21,406 nucleotides of DNA from Bacillota bacterium (GTDB lineage: Bacteria > Bacillota_G > Limnochordia > DTU010). The notes under the pieces are model-generated. The model was not told the origin of the DNA. It did no database searches and was given only the letters and a program-made list of their open reading frames with translations. Every line of letters starts with the position of its first letter. The stretch's first letter is position 1. Below are positions 8,396-16,500 of the stretch, piece by piece. The stretch covers positions 1-21,406 of the forward strand of contig JAAZLQ010000025.1 of NCBI GenBank assembly GCA_012799255.1. Direction: 5' to 3'. Position numbers and translations under genes: made by a program.

Positions 8396-9622
8396 ATGAC
8401 AAACGCATTTGATGTCTTACAGGAACGAGGTTTCATTGAACAGGGCACCCACATGGAGGAGATTCGTGACCTTCTTGGTAAAGAACAGGTGACTTTCTAT
8501 GTTGGATTTGATGCAACCGCCTCAAGTCTAACTATGGGACATCTCATTCCAATTATGAGCATGTTGCACCTGTACAATGCTGGACATAGACCTATCTTCT
8601 TGTTAGGTGGAGGCACAACCATGATCGGTGACCCATCGGGTAAATCTGATATGCGACAAATGCTAACTCCTGAAGCCATCCAAGCCAATGCGGAAAGCTT
8701 CCGTAAGCAATTTTCCAAGTTCGTGAACTTCGATAATGGTTCAGCGATCATGGAAAACAATGCTAATTGGCTATTGGACCTCAATTTCATGGAGTTTATG
8801 CGGGATGTGGGCAGACATTTTTCTGTGAACCGTATGCTCACAATGGATACGTATAAGTCCCGTCTCGAAACGGGACTCACCTTCTTGGAGTTTAGCTACA
8901 TTTTGATGCAGTCCTATGACTTCTTAGAGCTATTTCGCCGCTATAATTGTCGACTCCAGATGGGCGGAAACGATCAATGGTCCAACATTATTGGAGGATA
9001 CGAGTTGGTTCGTAAGGTGGAGGGAGAGTCCGTGTATGGACTTACTCTACGACTGTTAACCACCAGTGCTGGAACGAAAATGGGTAAGACGGAAGCTGGT
9101 ACTGTCTGGCTCGATCCCGAGCGGACTTCGCCATACGATTTCTATCAATACCTGAGGAACATTGACGATGCTGATGTGGAACGAACACTAGCTCTGTTGA
9201 CTTTCTTGCCAATGGAAGAGGTACGCAGATTGGGATCCCTTGAAGGTTCTGAAATTAACCATGCCAAGGAAGTTCTCGCCTTCGAGGTTACCAAGTTTGT
9301 ACATGGCGAAGAAGAGGCGGTCAAAGCTAGAAGTACCGCCCAAGCTCTCTTTGGAGGCGCAGGCGTGGACGAGAATATGCCATCAACTACATTAGAGCGG
9401 GGAGCATTTCAGGATGGAATGGATATCCTAACATTCCTAACCGAAGTAGGTCTGGCGTCTAGCCGCAGTGAAGGAAGGCGCTTAGTTCAGCAGGGTGGCA
9501 TTACGCTTGGAGATGAGCGGGTAGAAGAGATTGAAAGGGTTGTAACCCTAGCTGATTTTTCCAATGATGAATTAATCGTGCGTAAGGGTAAAAAGGTCTA
9601 TCATCGCGTAATTTTAGGATAA
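8396..9622 (+). CDS. tyrS: Tyrosyl-tRNA synthetase
   Basis: The enzyme charges tRNA-Tyr with tyrosine. The 408-residue protein has the class I catalytic domain (YVGFDATASSL..., GGGTTMIGDPSGKSDMR, tyrosine/tRNA-binding QMGGNDQWSN), the KMSKS-equivalent loop TKMGKTEAGTVWLDP (Lys228-Thr232), and a C-terminal S4 RNA-binding domain (SSRSEGRRLVQQGGITLGDERV). The HIGH-equivalent reads T46-M-G-H49, so the first histidine is threonine; Thr41 of DATA is kept. ATG8396 has the strong site GGAGGAGG. Expression is set by the tyrosine T-box before it, and a terminator follows directly. Confidence 0.97.
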   Translation: MTNAFDVLQERGFIEQGTHMEEIRDLLGKEQVTFYVGFDATASSLTMGHLIPIMSMLHLYNAGHRPIFLLGGGTTMIGDPSGKSDMRQMLTPEAIQANAESFRKQFSKFVNFDNGSAIMENNANWLLDLNFMEFMRDVGRHFSVNRMLTMDTYKSRLETGLTFLEFSYILMQSYDFLELFRRYNCRLQMGGNDQWSNIIGGYELVRKVEGESVYGLTLRLLTTSAGTKMGKTEAGTVWLDPERTSPYDFYQYLRNIDDADVERTLALLTFLPMEEVRRLGSLEGSEINHAKEVLAFEVTKFVHGEEEAVKARSTAQALFGGAGVDENMPSTTLERGAFQDGMDILTFLTEVGLASSRSEGRRLVQQGGITLGDERVEEIERVVTLADFSNDELIVRKGKKVYHRVILG

Positions 9623-9647
9623 AGCTAGGGAAACCTAGCTTTTTTTT
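9622..9647 (+). terminator. Intrinsic terminator after tyrS
   Basis: A perfect 8-base stem, AAGCTAGG (9622-9629) and CCTAGCTT (9634-9641), has a stable GAAA tetraloop and ends in eight T. It begins on the last base of the stop codon. Confidence 0.95.
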
Positions 9648-9652
9648 GCCCC

Positions 9653-9681
9653 TTTACCCCAGGGATATGATACGATATTAA
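9653..9681 (+). promoter_or_regulatory. Probable sigma-A promoter for mnmA and downstream genes
   Basis: TTTACC (9653-9658) and TATTAA (9676-9681) lie 17 bases apart, each matching the consensus at four of six positions. TATGAT at 9666-9671 is a better -10 but lacks a -35 box at the right distance. A promoter is expected here because the tyrS terminator lies directly upstream. Confidence 0.4.
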
Positions 9682-9723
9682 AAGGGAGAGGCTTTGAGTC
9701 AGTTTGTTGCTGCTAAAGCGTAA

Positions 9724-10803
<1,080 letters not shown>

Positions 10804-10815
10804 GAGGTAGTCGAT

Positions 10816-11097
10816 TTGCTAGTGGGGACCTTGTTAGTTGAAGTTTACATTCCCGGATCCACATCACTTAAGGACAAACGACAGGTGGTCAAGGGAATGA
10901 TTAAACGAGTCCAACATCGGTTTAATGTGTCTATTGTCGAGCTGGATAACGAAGATCTCTGGCAACGTGCCAATCTAGGTGTTGCCATGATTGGGTGTAA
11001 CAGAGACCATATCGAGAGGCAATTACAATTAGTGTTAAATTTTATGGATTCTGAACCTCGCTGGGAAGTTACTAGAGTGGAAGTTGGTTGGAGTTAA
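10816..11097 (+). CDS. ylxP: DUF503 / YlxP-family protein
   Basis: The small 93-residue protein belongs to the DUF503 family: it opens with LVEVYIPGSTSLKDKR and continues with the RFNVSIVELD and WQRANLGVAMIG segments. Its alpha-beta fold is ferredoxin-like in solved relatives. In many Bacillota the gene sits in the nusA-infB-rbfA cluster, which suggests a ribosome- or RNA-linked role, but the function is not established. Here it follows mnmA, another RNA-related gene, by 12 bases. The start is TTG10816 after AGGAGGT (10802-10808), which overlaps the mnmA stop. Confidence 0.9.
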   Translation: MLVGTLLVEVYIPGSTSLKDKRQVVKGMIKRVQHRFNVSIVELDNEDLWQRANLGVAMIGCNRDHIERQLQLVLNFMDSEPRWEVTRVEVGWS

Positions 11098-11156
11098 GAG
11101 GGTTTATCCAGTTTATGGGGAAGTGATCTAGGCATCCTTTGATGGGAGTGAATGCG

Positions 11157-12005
11157 ATGAAAGAAAAAATCGCCATTATGACAGATAGCACTAGCGATAT
11201 TCCGCGGGAGATCATTGAGCAATACGATATTCAAGTGGTTCCCTTACGGATTATTTACAAAAACGCAGAGTATAGAGATCAAGTGGAAATTACATCTGAA
11301 GAGGTCTACGAAAGACTGCCACAAGAAGTACCAAGTACCTCTTTGCCTTCTCCATCAGATGTATTAGCATTGTTTGAGCGTTTGAAGGAAGAAGGTTTTA
11401 CCCATGTTTTGGCAATACACATTTCTTCAGGTTTGAGTGGAACCGGGCAGATGATCGAAAACCTCGCGCACCAAGTACAAGACTTGGTGGTTAAAGTTAT
11501 CGACTCTAAGAACATATCTATGGGCTTAGGTTACACAGTAATTGAAGCAGCCCGAAAGTTGGCTCAAAACATGAGCTTTGATGCCTTGTGTTCCCATGTT
11601 CAAGATACGGTGGGCAAGATGAAAGTCTACTTTGTCCTAGAAACACTAGAATACCTTACGAAGGGAGGGAGAATCGGAAAAGTTGCGGGCACCTTAGGGC
11701 AGATCCTAAACCTCAAGCCTATTATAACTGTTAACGAAGAGGGCGTTTATACAACTCATGCCAAAGTTAGAGGACGCAAGCAATCGCTCGAGAGGCTGTT
11801 CGAAGTTGCTAAACAGCACTTAGCTAAACCAATGCACAATGTGGCAATATGCCATGGGGCAGCATTAGAAGAAGCTCAAGAACTATTGGAGCGCATCAAG
11901 AAAATTGGCAATGTAGGAGAGTCTTTGCTCTGTCATGTAAGCCCTGTTATCGGAGTACACACGGGGCCCGGGACTTTAGGGTTCGTAGTCTATCCAACGG
12001 ACTAG
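11157..12005 (+). CDS. DegV family fatty-acid-binding protein
   Basis: DegV/FakB-type proteins bind a single fatty acid; in several Bacillota they present it to the kinase FakA for phosphorylation. Seen here are the N-terminal MTDSTSDIP motif, STSLPSPSD, HISSGLSGT (ligand carboxylate contact), and the conserved TLEYLTKGGRIGK segment, over 282 residues. The frame stays open to TTG11139, but ATG11157 is chosen because GGGAGTG lies eight bases before it and the family N-terminus begins there. No fakA is nearby, so which paralogue this is cannot be told. It lies in the mnmA-ylxP-degV-pckA unit. Confidence 0.93.
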   Translation: MKEKIAIMTDSTSDIPREIIEQYDIQVVPLRIIYKNAEYRDQVEITSEEVYERLPQEVPSTSLPSPSDVLALFERLKEEGFTHVLAIHISSGLSGTGQMIENLAHQVQDLVVKVIDSKNISMGLGYTVIEAARKLAQNMSFDALCSHVQDTVGKMKVYFVLETLEYLTKGGRIGKVAGTLGQILNLKPIITVNEEGVYTTHAKVRGRKQSLERLFEVAKQHLAKPMHNVAICHGAALEEAQELLERIKKIGNVGESLLCHVSPVIGVHTGPGTLGFVVYPTD

Positions 12006-12047
12006 ACGTAACTTGTCCACAGAGTACCAAAGGAGGTCTATGCGAAA

Positions 12048-13634
12048 ATGACTGTAAAAACATCGTCGAGACTGGATGCGGTTTTAAAGAAGCCTACTAC
12101 TAACTTCAACTTAGTGGCAGCACAATTGGCGGAGGTTGCGGTGAAAAGAGGGGAAGGTAAGTTTTCTTCTACAGGCGCTTTTACCACAACAACCGGAAAG
12201 TATACCGGTAGGTCACCAAAGGATAAGTTCATAGTTGAAGACGATATTACCCGGGATCAAGTCGCTTGGGGTCCAGTAAACGTTCCTTTTAGCGAAGAGA
12301 AGTTTGAAAAGATGTTTGAGATGGTAGTTGACTATTTAGAGGAGCAAGACGAACTCTTTGTCTTTGATGGCTACGTTGGCGCTGATCCTGAGCATCAAAT
12401 GCCATTGCGGGTGATCAACCAATATGCTTGGCAGAATCTTTTTGCGAGGACTCTCTTCATTCGTCCATCTCGCGAAGCGTTAGAATCCCACGAGCCACAG
12501 TTTACAGTAATTAGTGTGCCTGGTCTGAAGGCAATTCCAGAGCGTGACGGCACAAATTCGGAAGCCTTTGTAATAGTTTCCTTTAAGGAGAGGATTGTGC
12601 TCATTGGTGGTACTGCTTACGCCGGTGAGATTAAGAAATCCATTTTTTCTGTTATGAACTATCTTTTACCTTCCCAAGGTGTTTTGCCAATGCATTGCTC
12701 AGCGAACGTGGGACAAGATGGTAGGACTGCACTCTTTTTCGGTCTTTCTGGAACGGGCAAAACAACCTTATCGGCAGATCCCAACCGCAAGCTAGTTGGT
12801 GACGACGAACATGGTTGGTCGGAACGTGGTATCTTTAACCTAGAGGGTGGCTGCTATGCCAAGTGCATTAATCTTTCCAGAGAGCATGAACCGCAGATCT
12901 GGGATGCTATTCGTTTCGGCTCCGTTTTAGAGAACGTTGTTCTTGATCCTGTAGATCATGTTGCAGATTACGATGATGGGTCGCTAACAGAAAACACTAG
13001 ATGTGCATACCCATTAGATTATATACCTGGGCGAGTAGATCCCAGTATGGCAGGGCACCCCACGGCAGTTGTGTTCTTGACCGCTGACGCCTTCGGTGTT
13101 TTGCCTCCTATCAGTATTCTAGAAGATGAGCAAATCATGTACCATTTTATCTCTGGATATACCAGTAAGCTTGCCGGAACAGAGCGGGGCATTAAGGAAC
13201 CCGAAGCCACGTTTTCCGCTTGCTTTGGCGAACCATTCTTACCTCTGAGCCCATTGACCTATGCCGAGATGCTGAAAGAACGCGTCAACCAATATGGAGC
13301 TAAAGTTTTCTTGATCAATACGGGTTGGTCTGGAGGACCTTATGGTGTGGGGAAACGGATTGCCTTGAAATACACAAGGCAAATGGTTACGGCTGCCCTA
13401 GCTGGTGAGTTAGACAGTGTCGAAACTGTAATTGATCCCATTTTTGGTTTCAAGGTACCAACCAGTTGCCCAGGAGTTCCTAGTGAAATCTTGGATCCCA
13501 AAAAGACCTGGTCAGATCCTGCAGCCTTTGATGCTAAAGCCAAGGAACTAGCTAAGGCTTTCCAAGACAACTTTAAGAAAAAGTATGCCGACTTAGCACC
13601 CGAGGTGCGTAAAGCCGGTCCGACGATTGAGTAA
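12048..13634 (+). CDS. pckA: Phosphoenolpyruvate carboxykinase (ATP)
   Basis: The enzyme interconverts oxaloacetate plus ATP with phosphoenolpyruvate plus CO2 and ADP, for gluconeogenesis or anaplerotic CO2 fixation. The 528-residue protein has [11 protein letters not shown] near the N-terminus, the [12 protein letters not shown] substrate loop, the kinase-1a P-loop GLSGTGKT (residues 232-239), the metal/phosphate motif GDDEHGW, and NLEGGCYAK. It is the ATP type, not the GTP type. ATG12048 lies 11 bases after AGGAGG (12031-12036), a rather long spacing. A closer ATG at 12040 opens only a three-codon frame that ends in the ATGA of the true start. A strong terminator follows. Confidence 0.97.
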   Translation: MTVKTSSRLDAVLKKPTTNFNLVAAQLAEVAVKRGEGKFSSTGAFTTTTGKYTGRSPKDKFIVEDDITRDQVAWGPVNVPFSEEKFEKMFEMVVDYLEEQDELFVFDGYVGADPEHQMPLRVINQYAWQNLFARTLFIRPSREALESHEPQFTVISVPGLKAIPERDGTNSEAFVIVSFKERIVLIGGTAYAGEIKKSIFSVMNYLLPSQGVLPMHCSANVGQDGRTALFFGLSGTGKTTLSADPNRKLVGDDEHGWSERGIFNLEGGCYAKCINLSREHEPQIWDAIRFGSVLENVVLDPVDHVADYDDGSLTENTRCAYPLDYIPGRVDPSMAGHPTAVVFLTADAFGVLPPISILEDEQIMYHFISGYTSKLAGTERGIKEPEATFSACFGEPFLPLSPLTYAEMLKERVNQYGAKVFLINTGWSGGPYGVGKRIALKYTRQMVTAALAGELDSVETVIDPIFGFKVPTSCPGVPSEILDPKKTWSDPAAFDAKAKELAKAFQDNFKKKYADLAPEVRKAGPTIE

Positions 13635-13639
13635 CCTTT

Positions 13640-13677
13640 ACTGCAGAGTAGCTCATCCGAGCTATTCTGCAGTTTTT
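13640..13677 (+). terminator. Intrinsic terminator after pckA
   Basis: ACTGCAGAGTAGCTC (13640-13654) pairs over 15 bases with GAGCTATTCTGCAGT (13659-13673), with one G-U pair and an ATCC loop, followed by TTTT. It ends the mnmA-pckA unit. Confidence 0.94.
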
Positions 13678-13749
13678 ATAAACAAGGAAATTTAAGCAAT
13701 TCCTCGAATTATTACACTTTATAACGAGTTATCTCCGGGGGGACCAGCT

Positions 13750-14214
13750 GTGTTCAAAGTTGTAGTCGATGCAGATGCCTGTCCCAGGGCGTGTTTACAG
13801 GTTATGCAGAAACACAAAAAACAATGGAATTATCGGCTTCTTACCATCGCTTCTGTGGATCATCGCATTGATAATCCTGATCATATTGTGGTAGGCAAGG
13901 GCGCGGATGCAGCGGATCTTGCGGTGATGAATAATACTGCCAGGGGAGATATTGTGGTCACTCAAGATTGGGGATTGGCTGCTCTTATTTTGGGGAAGGG
14001 GGCGTGGGCGTTATCTCCGTCGGGGCGAGTTTACTCGGATCAGAGCATTGACTTTCTGCTGGAAGAACGCTTTTGGAAAGCACGACATCGCAGAGCAGGA
14101 GGACGCACTAAGGGACCTGCGGCCAGAACCACTGAAGATGACCACAGATTTGAAACAAGCTTTTTAAAACTCCTTGAGCGTGCCAATAAAAATGGTCCCT
14201 CAACGGAAGAATAG
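13750..14214 (+). CDS. YaiI/YqxD (UPF0178, DUF188) family protein
   Basis: The 154-residue protein begins with VDADACPR, the signature of the YaiI/YqxD family. It continues with DIVVTQDWGLAALIL, another conserved block with an Asp, and has a basic C-terminal half (KARHRRAGGRTKGPAARTTEDDHRF). The family has no proven activity; from memory it is grouped with the PIN-like nuclease folds, which would make it a candidate metal-dependent RNase. The start is GTG13750 after GGGGGGA (13737-13743). It heads a cluster and is followed 28 bases later by a NYN-domain gene, itself a PIN-like fold. No clear promoter was seen between 13678 and 13749, although TATAAC at 13720-13725 could be a -10 box. Confidence 0.88.
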   Translation: MFKVVVDADACPRACLQVMQKHKKQWNYRLLTIASVDHRIDNPDHIVVGKGADAADLAVMNNTARGDIVVTQDWGLAALILGKGAWALSPSGRVYSDQSIDFLLEERFWKARHRRAGGRTKGPAARTTEDDHRFETSFLKLLERANKNGPSTEE

Positions 14215-14242
14215 GCGAGAAAAGTAAGTAAGGAGGATTTTT

Positions 14243-15196
14243 ATGGCTGAACACCATTTTGCCGTCTTGGTAGATGGTGAGAACATTTCGCCCAGGTTTT
14301 TAGGACCGATTTTAGCTGAGATTAACCGTTCTGGCGAAATTATCTTAACAAGGGTTTATGGAGATTGGACGGAGCCTCATATGGGGGGGTGGAAAGAACT
14401 ACTGCAAAGTTATCCTGTAAGGCCCATCCAGCAATTTCGTTATGGTCAAAATGCCACTGATGGTGCTTTGATCATGGACGCTATCGAGATTGTGTCCACA
14501 AACCGTAACCCAGTCAATGCGTTTTGCATTGTTTCTAGTGATAGCGACTATTATAGTCTAGCATTACGTCTCAGGGAACATGGAATGTATGTCACAGGAA
14601 TCGGACGTCAAGGAACAAAGAATATTTTGGTACGGTCGTGTAATCGCTTTATTTATCTAGAAAACCTTGGGTTTTCTGCTAGTTCTTCAATCGAAGGTGT
14701 GGTGGAGTCGTCACCTGGTGGCGTTCCAGTAGAAGATATTGTGCGTCGAGCCTATGAGGCCAGCGACGAGGATAGTGATGGTTGGTTGCTCCTTGCCCAT
14801 CTAGGGCAGGCGATTCGAAGGGAACATTCTGATTTTGATCCCCGCAGTTATAATTACACGAACCTACTTGACATTCTACGTTCGTATCCTGATTTGTTTG
14901 AAGTGCGTAGTAATAATAAGACCCCCCCTGTCTACTGGATGAGGCTAATACCAACAGCGTCTACGCCAAGTAAGATGACGGGCAAAATAAAGCGGTTTAT
15001 GACTAATTATGGATTTATCCGTTCTGAAAAGGGCGATTACTTCTTTACGAAGGCCAACTTACCAGCAGATCAACGGGATCGACACATTAAGCCCGGAACT
15101 CCTGTGGAGTTCGTAGAAATTAAAGCTCCTGATCCAAGTGGCGAAAGATCCTTGGAAAAGAATGGACGTGCTCGCAATGTGGTGATTATAAACTAG
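14243..15196 (+). CDS. NYN (LabA-like PIN) - LOTUS/OST-HTH - cold-shock domain fusion protein
   Basis: Three parts can be seen in 317 residues. Residues 5-143 are a NYN domain of the LabA/DUF88 type with acidic residues Asp11 (LVDGEN), Asp73 and Asp79 (TDGALIMDA), and Asp100/Asp102 (SSDSDY), the usual metal-binding set of these predicted RNases. Residues 150-237 look like a LOTUS/OST-HTH winged helix: GGVPVEDIVRRAYE, then YNYTNLLDILRSYPDLFEV and VYWMRL. Residues 246-317 resemble a cold-shock OB fold: TGKIKRFMTNYGFI (RNP1-like), GDYFFTKANL (RNP2-like), then IKPGTPVEFVE and RARNVVI. The sum suggests an RNA-cutting enzyme with two RNA-binding modules. ATG14243 has the site AGGAGG. NYN and LOTUS calls are firm to good; the cold-shock call is by motif only. 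Confidence 0.88.
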   Translation: MAEHHFAVLVDGENISPRFLGPILAEINRSGEIILTRVYGDWTEPHMGGWKELLQSYPVRPIQQFRYGQNATDGALIMDAIEIVSTNRNPVNAFCIVSSDSDYYSLALRLREHGMYVTGIGRQGTKNILVRSCNRFIYLENLGFSASSSIEGVVESSPGGVPVEDIVRRAYEASDEDSDGWLLLAHLGQAIRREHSDFDPRSYNYTNLLDILRSYPDLFEVRSNNKTPPVYWMRLIPTASTPSKMTGKIKRFMTNYGFIRSEKGDYFFTKANLPADQRDRHIKPGTPVEFVEIKAPDPSGERSLEKNGRARNVVIIN

Positions 15197-15210
15197 AAGG
15201 GGCGACCAAG

Positions 15211-15981
15211 ATGCGCTTTTTATTCCTTTGCGATGCCTCTCAGCCTCAAAAGGTGGCTCCAATATGCCGGAAAACGGGTTTGGGAGTGGAAGTACAGTCT
15301 TTTTCGAACCCTGAGTATCCTGTAGAGCACCCAGATGCACTGGAAACACATGAAACCTTTTATCGCTCCATATCACCAAGATCATTGCATGGTCCTTTTG
15401 GTGATCTTAGTCCAGGAAGTTGCGATAGGTTGATTCAGCAGGTAACTAAGGACCGCTTTGAATTCGCATATGAACAGGCAATCAACCTCGGGGCAAAGCA
15501 TGTTGTGCTTCACCATGGATATATTCCCAATACAAACACCTATAAGGGTTGGCTAAACCGAAGTGTGGGATTTTGGGAAGAGTTTTTAGAGAATAAGGAT
15601 TCAAGTATCACGTTTTACTTAGAGAACCTATTGGAGCACGATCCTAAATTGCTCAAGGAGGTCTTGTTGACCTTTGACCACCCAAACCTGAAGGCTTGTT
15701 TAGATGTGGGGCATGCGTTTTGCCATAGCAAGCATCCTGTTCAGTACTGGGTGGAAGAACTGGGTGAACTCATTGGCTATGTACATCTCCATGATAACTT
15801 GGGCGATCAAGACACTCACTTGTCTTTGGGGCAAGGCCGGATACCTTTAGATCAGGTTTGCTATCTGCTGGAACGGGTGGCTCCCGATGCTATCTGGGCT
15901 TTAGAGGTTGGACCCCAAAACCTTGAGGATTCGTTGTTCTGGTTAGAATCCCATGGCTATTTGCCTTACAACGGGGTGTAA
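15211..15981 (+). CDS. Xylose isomerase-like TIM-barrel protein (AP endonuclease 2 superfamily)
   Basis: The 256-residue protein has the pattern of sugar phosphate isomerase/epimerases, which share a fold with endonuclease IV. Candidate metal ligands appear at the strand ends: Glu in YLENLLEH, Asp and His in CLDVGHAF, His in YVHLHDNLG, and Glu in ALEVGPQ. SLHGPFGDLSPGS and GAKHVVLHHGY are further family-type segments. The substrate is unknown; isomerase, epimerase or a nucleic-acid-repair role are all possible for this fold. ATG15211 follows GAAGGGGCG and lies 14 bases after the NYN gene, so the two are probably cotranscribed. The next gene starts three bases after its stop. Confidence 0.85.
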   Translation: MRFLFLCDASQPQKVAPICRKTGLGVEVQSFSNPEYPVEHPDALETHETFYRSISPRSLHGPFGDLSPGSCDRLIQQVTKDRFEFAYEQAINLGAKHVVLHHGYIPNTNTYKGWLNRSVGFWEEFLENKDSSITFYLENLLEHDPKLLKEVLLTFDHPNLKACLDVGHAFCHSKHPVQYWVEELGELIGYVHLHDNLGDQDTHLSLGQGRIPLDQVCYLLERVAPDAIWALEVGPQNLEDSLFWLESHGYLPYNGV

Positions 15982-15984
15982 CTA

Positions 15985-16500
15985 ATGAACTTTGTATTCA
16001 AAGAGGTAGACTTTAAGGCAGCCTTGGAGATTGCATCCTGGAAATATCCCCCGCCCTATGAGCTGTACAATCTCAACGGTTCCGCTTTGGCGTTGGCCAA
16101 GCTGATGGACGGAAATTACTACAGTATCTTTAATCAAGATCAACTCATAGGTTTTTTCTGTTACGGTTCTGCAGCCCAGTTGATGGGTAAAAAGGACCAT
16201 GCTCTCTACCAAGCGGAATCGTACCTGGATGTTGGTCTGGGATTGCATCCTGAGTGGTGTGATCGCGGTCATGGCTTTCAGTTTGCAATGGCTGGTTTGA
16301 CTTTTGCTAGGAGCCAAAACTGGCTTGGCGGCTTTAGGTTAACGGTGGCATCTAACAATCCTCGGGCGATCAAGGTCTATTCTCGCGTTGGTTTTCGAGA
16401 GGTAGGACGGATTATTTGGGACCAGAACTCCAAGGTGGACTTTCTGGTAATGACCCTAGATAGTTTTGAGCCAGTTTCTGGAGTGTCTCAGGACGATTAA
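15985..16500 (+). CDS. GNAT-family N-acetyltransferase
   Basis: The 171-residue protein has the GNAT fold pattern: the acetyl-CoA pyrophosphate loop (LHPEWCDRGHGFQFA, with R-G-H-G) after a beta-4 strand (YLDVGLG). It is followed by LTVASNNPRAIKVYSRVGF, the conserved N/Y region of this superfamily, and a final strand VDFLVMTL. It would transfer an acetyl group from acetyl-CoA to an amine; the target is unknown. ATG15985 comes only three bases after the upstream stop, with GGGG-rich sequence as a weak ribosome site, so translational coupling is likely. Its last 89 bases overlap the 3' end of cca on the other strand. Confidence 0.85.
   Translation: MNFVFKEVDFKAALEIASWKYPPPYELYNLNGSALALAKLMDGNYYSIFNQDQLIGFFCYGSAAQLMGKKDHALYQAESYLDVGLGLHPEWCDRGHGFQFAMAGLTFARSQNWLGGFRLTVASNNPRAIKVYSRVGFREVGRIIWDQNSKVDFLVMTLDSFEPVSGVSQDD

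Noticed and set aside
11139..11156. Extended degV start at TTG11139 or ATG11142
   Set aside because: No ribosome site precedes them at a proper distance. GGGAGTG before ATG11157 and the family N-terminus favour the shorter form.
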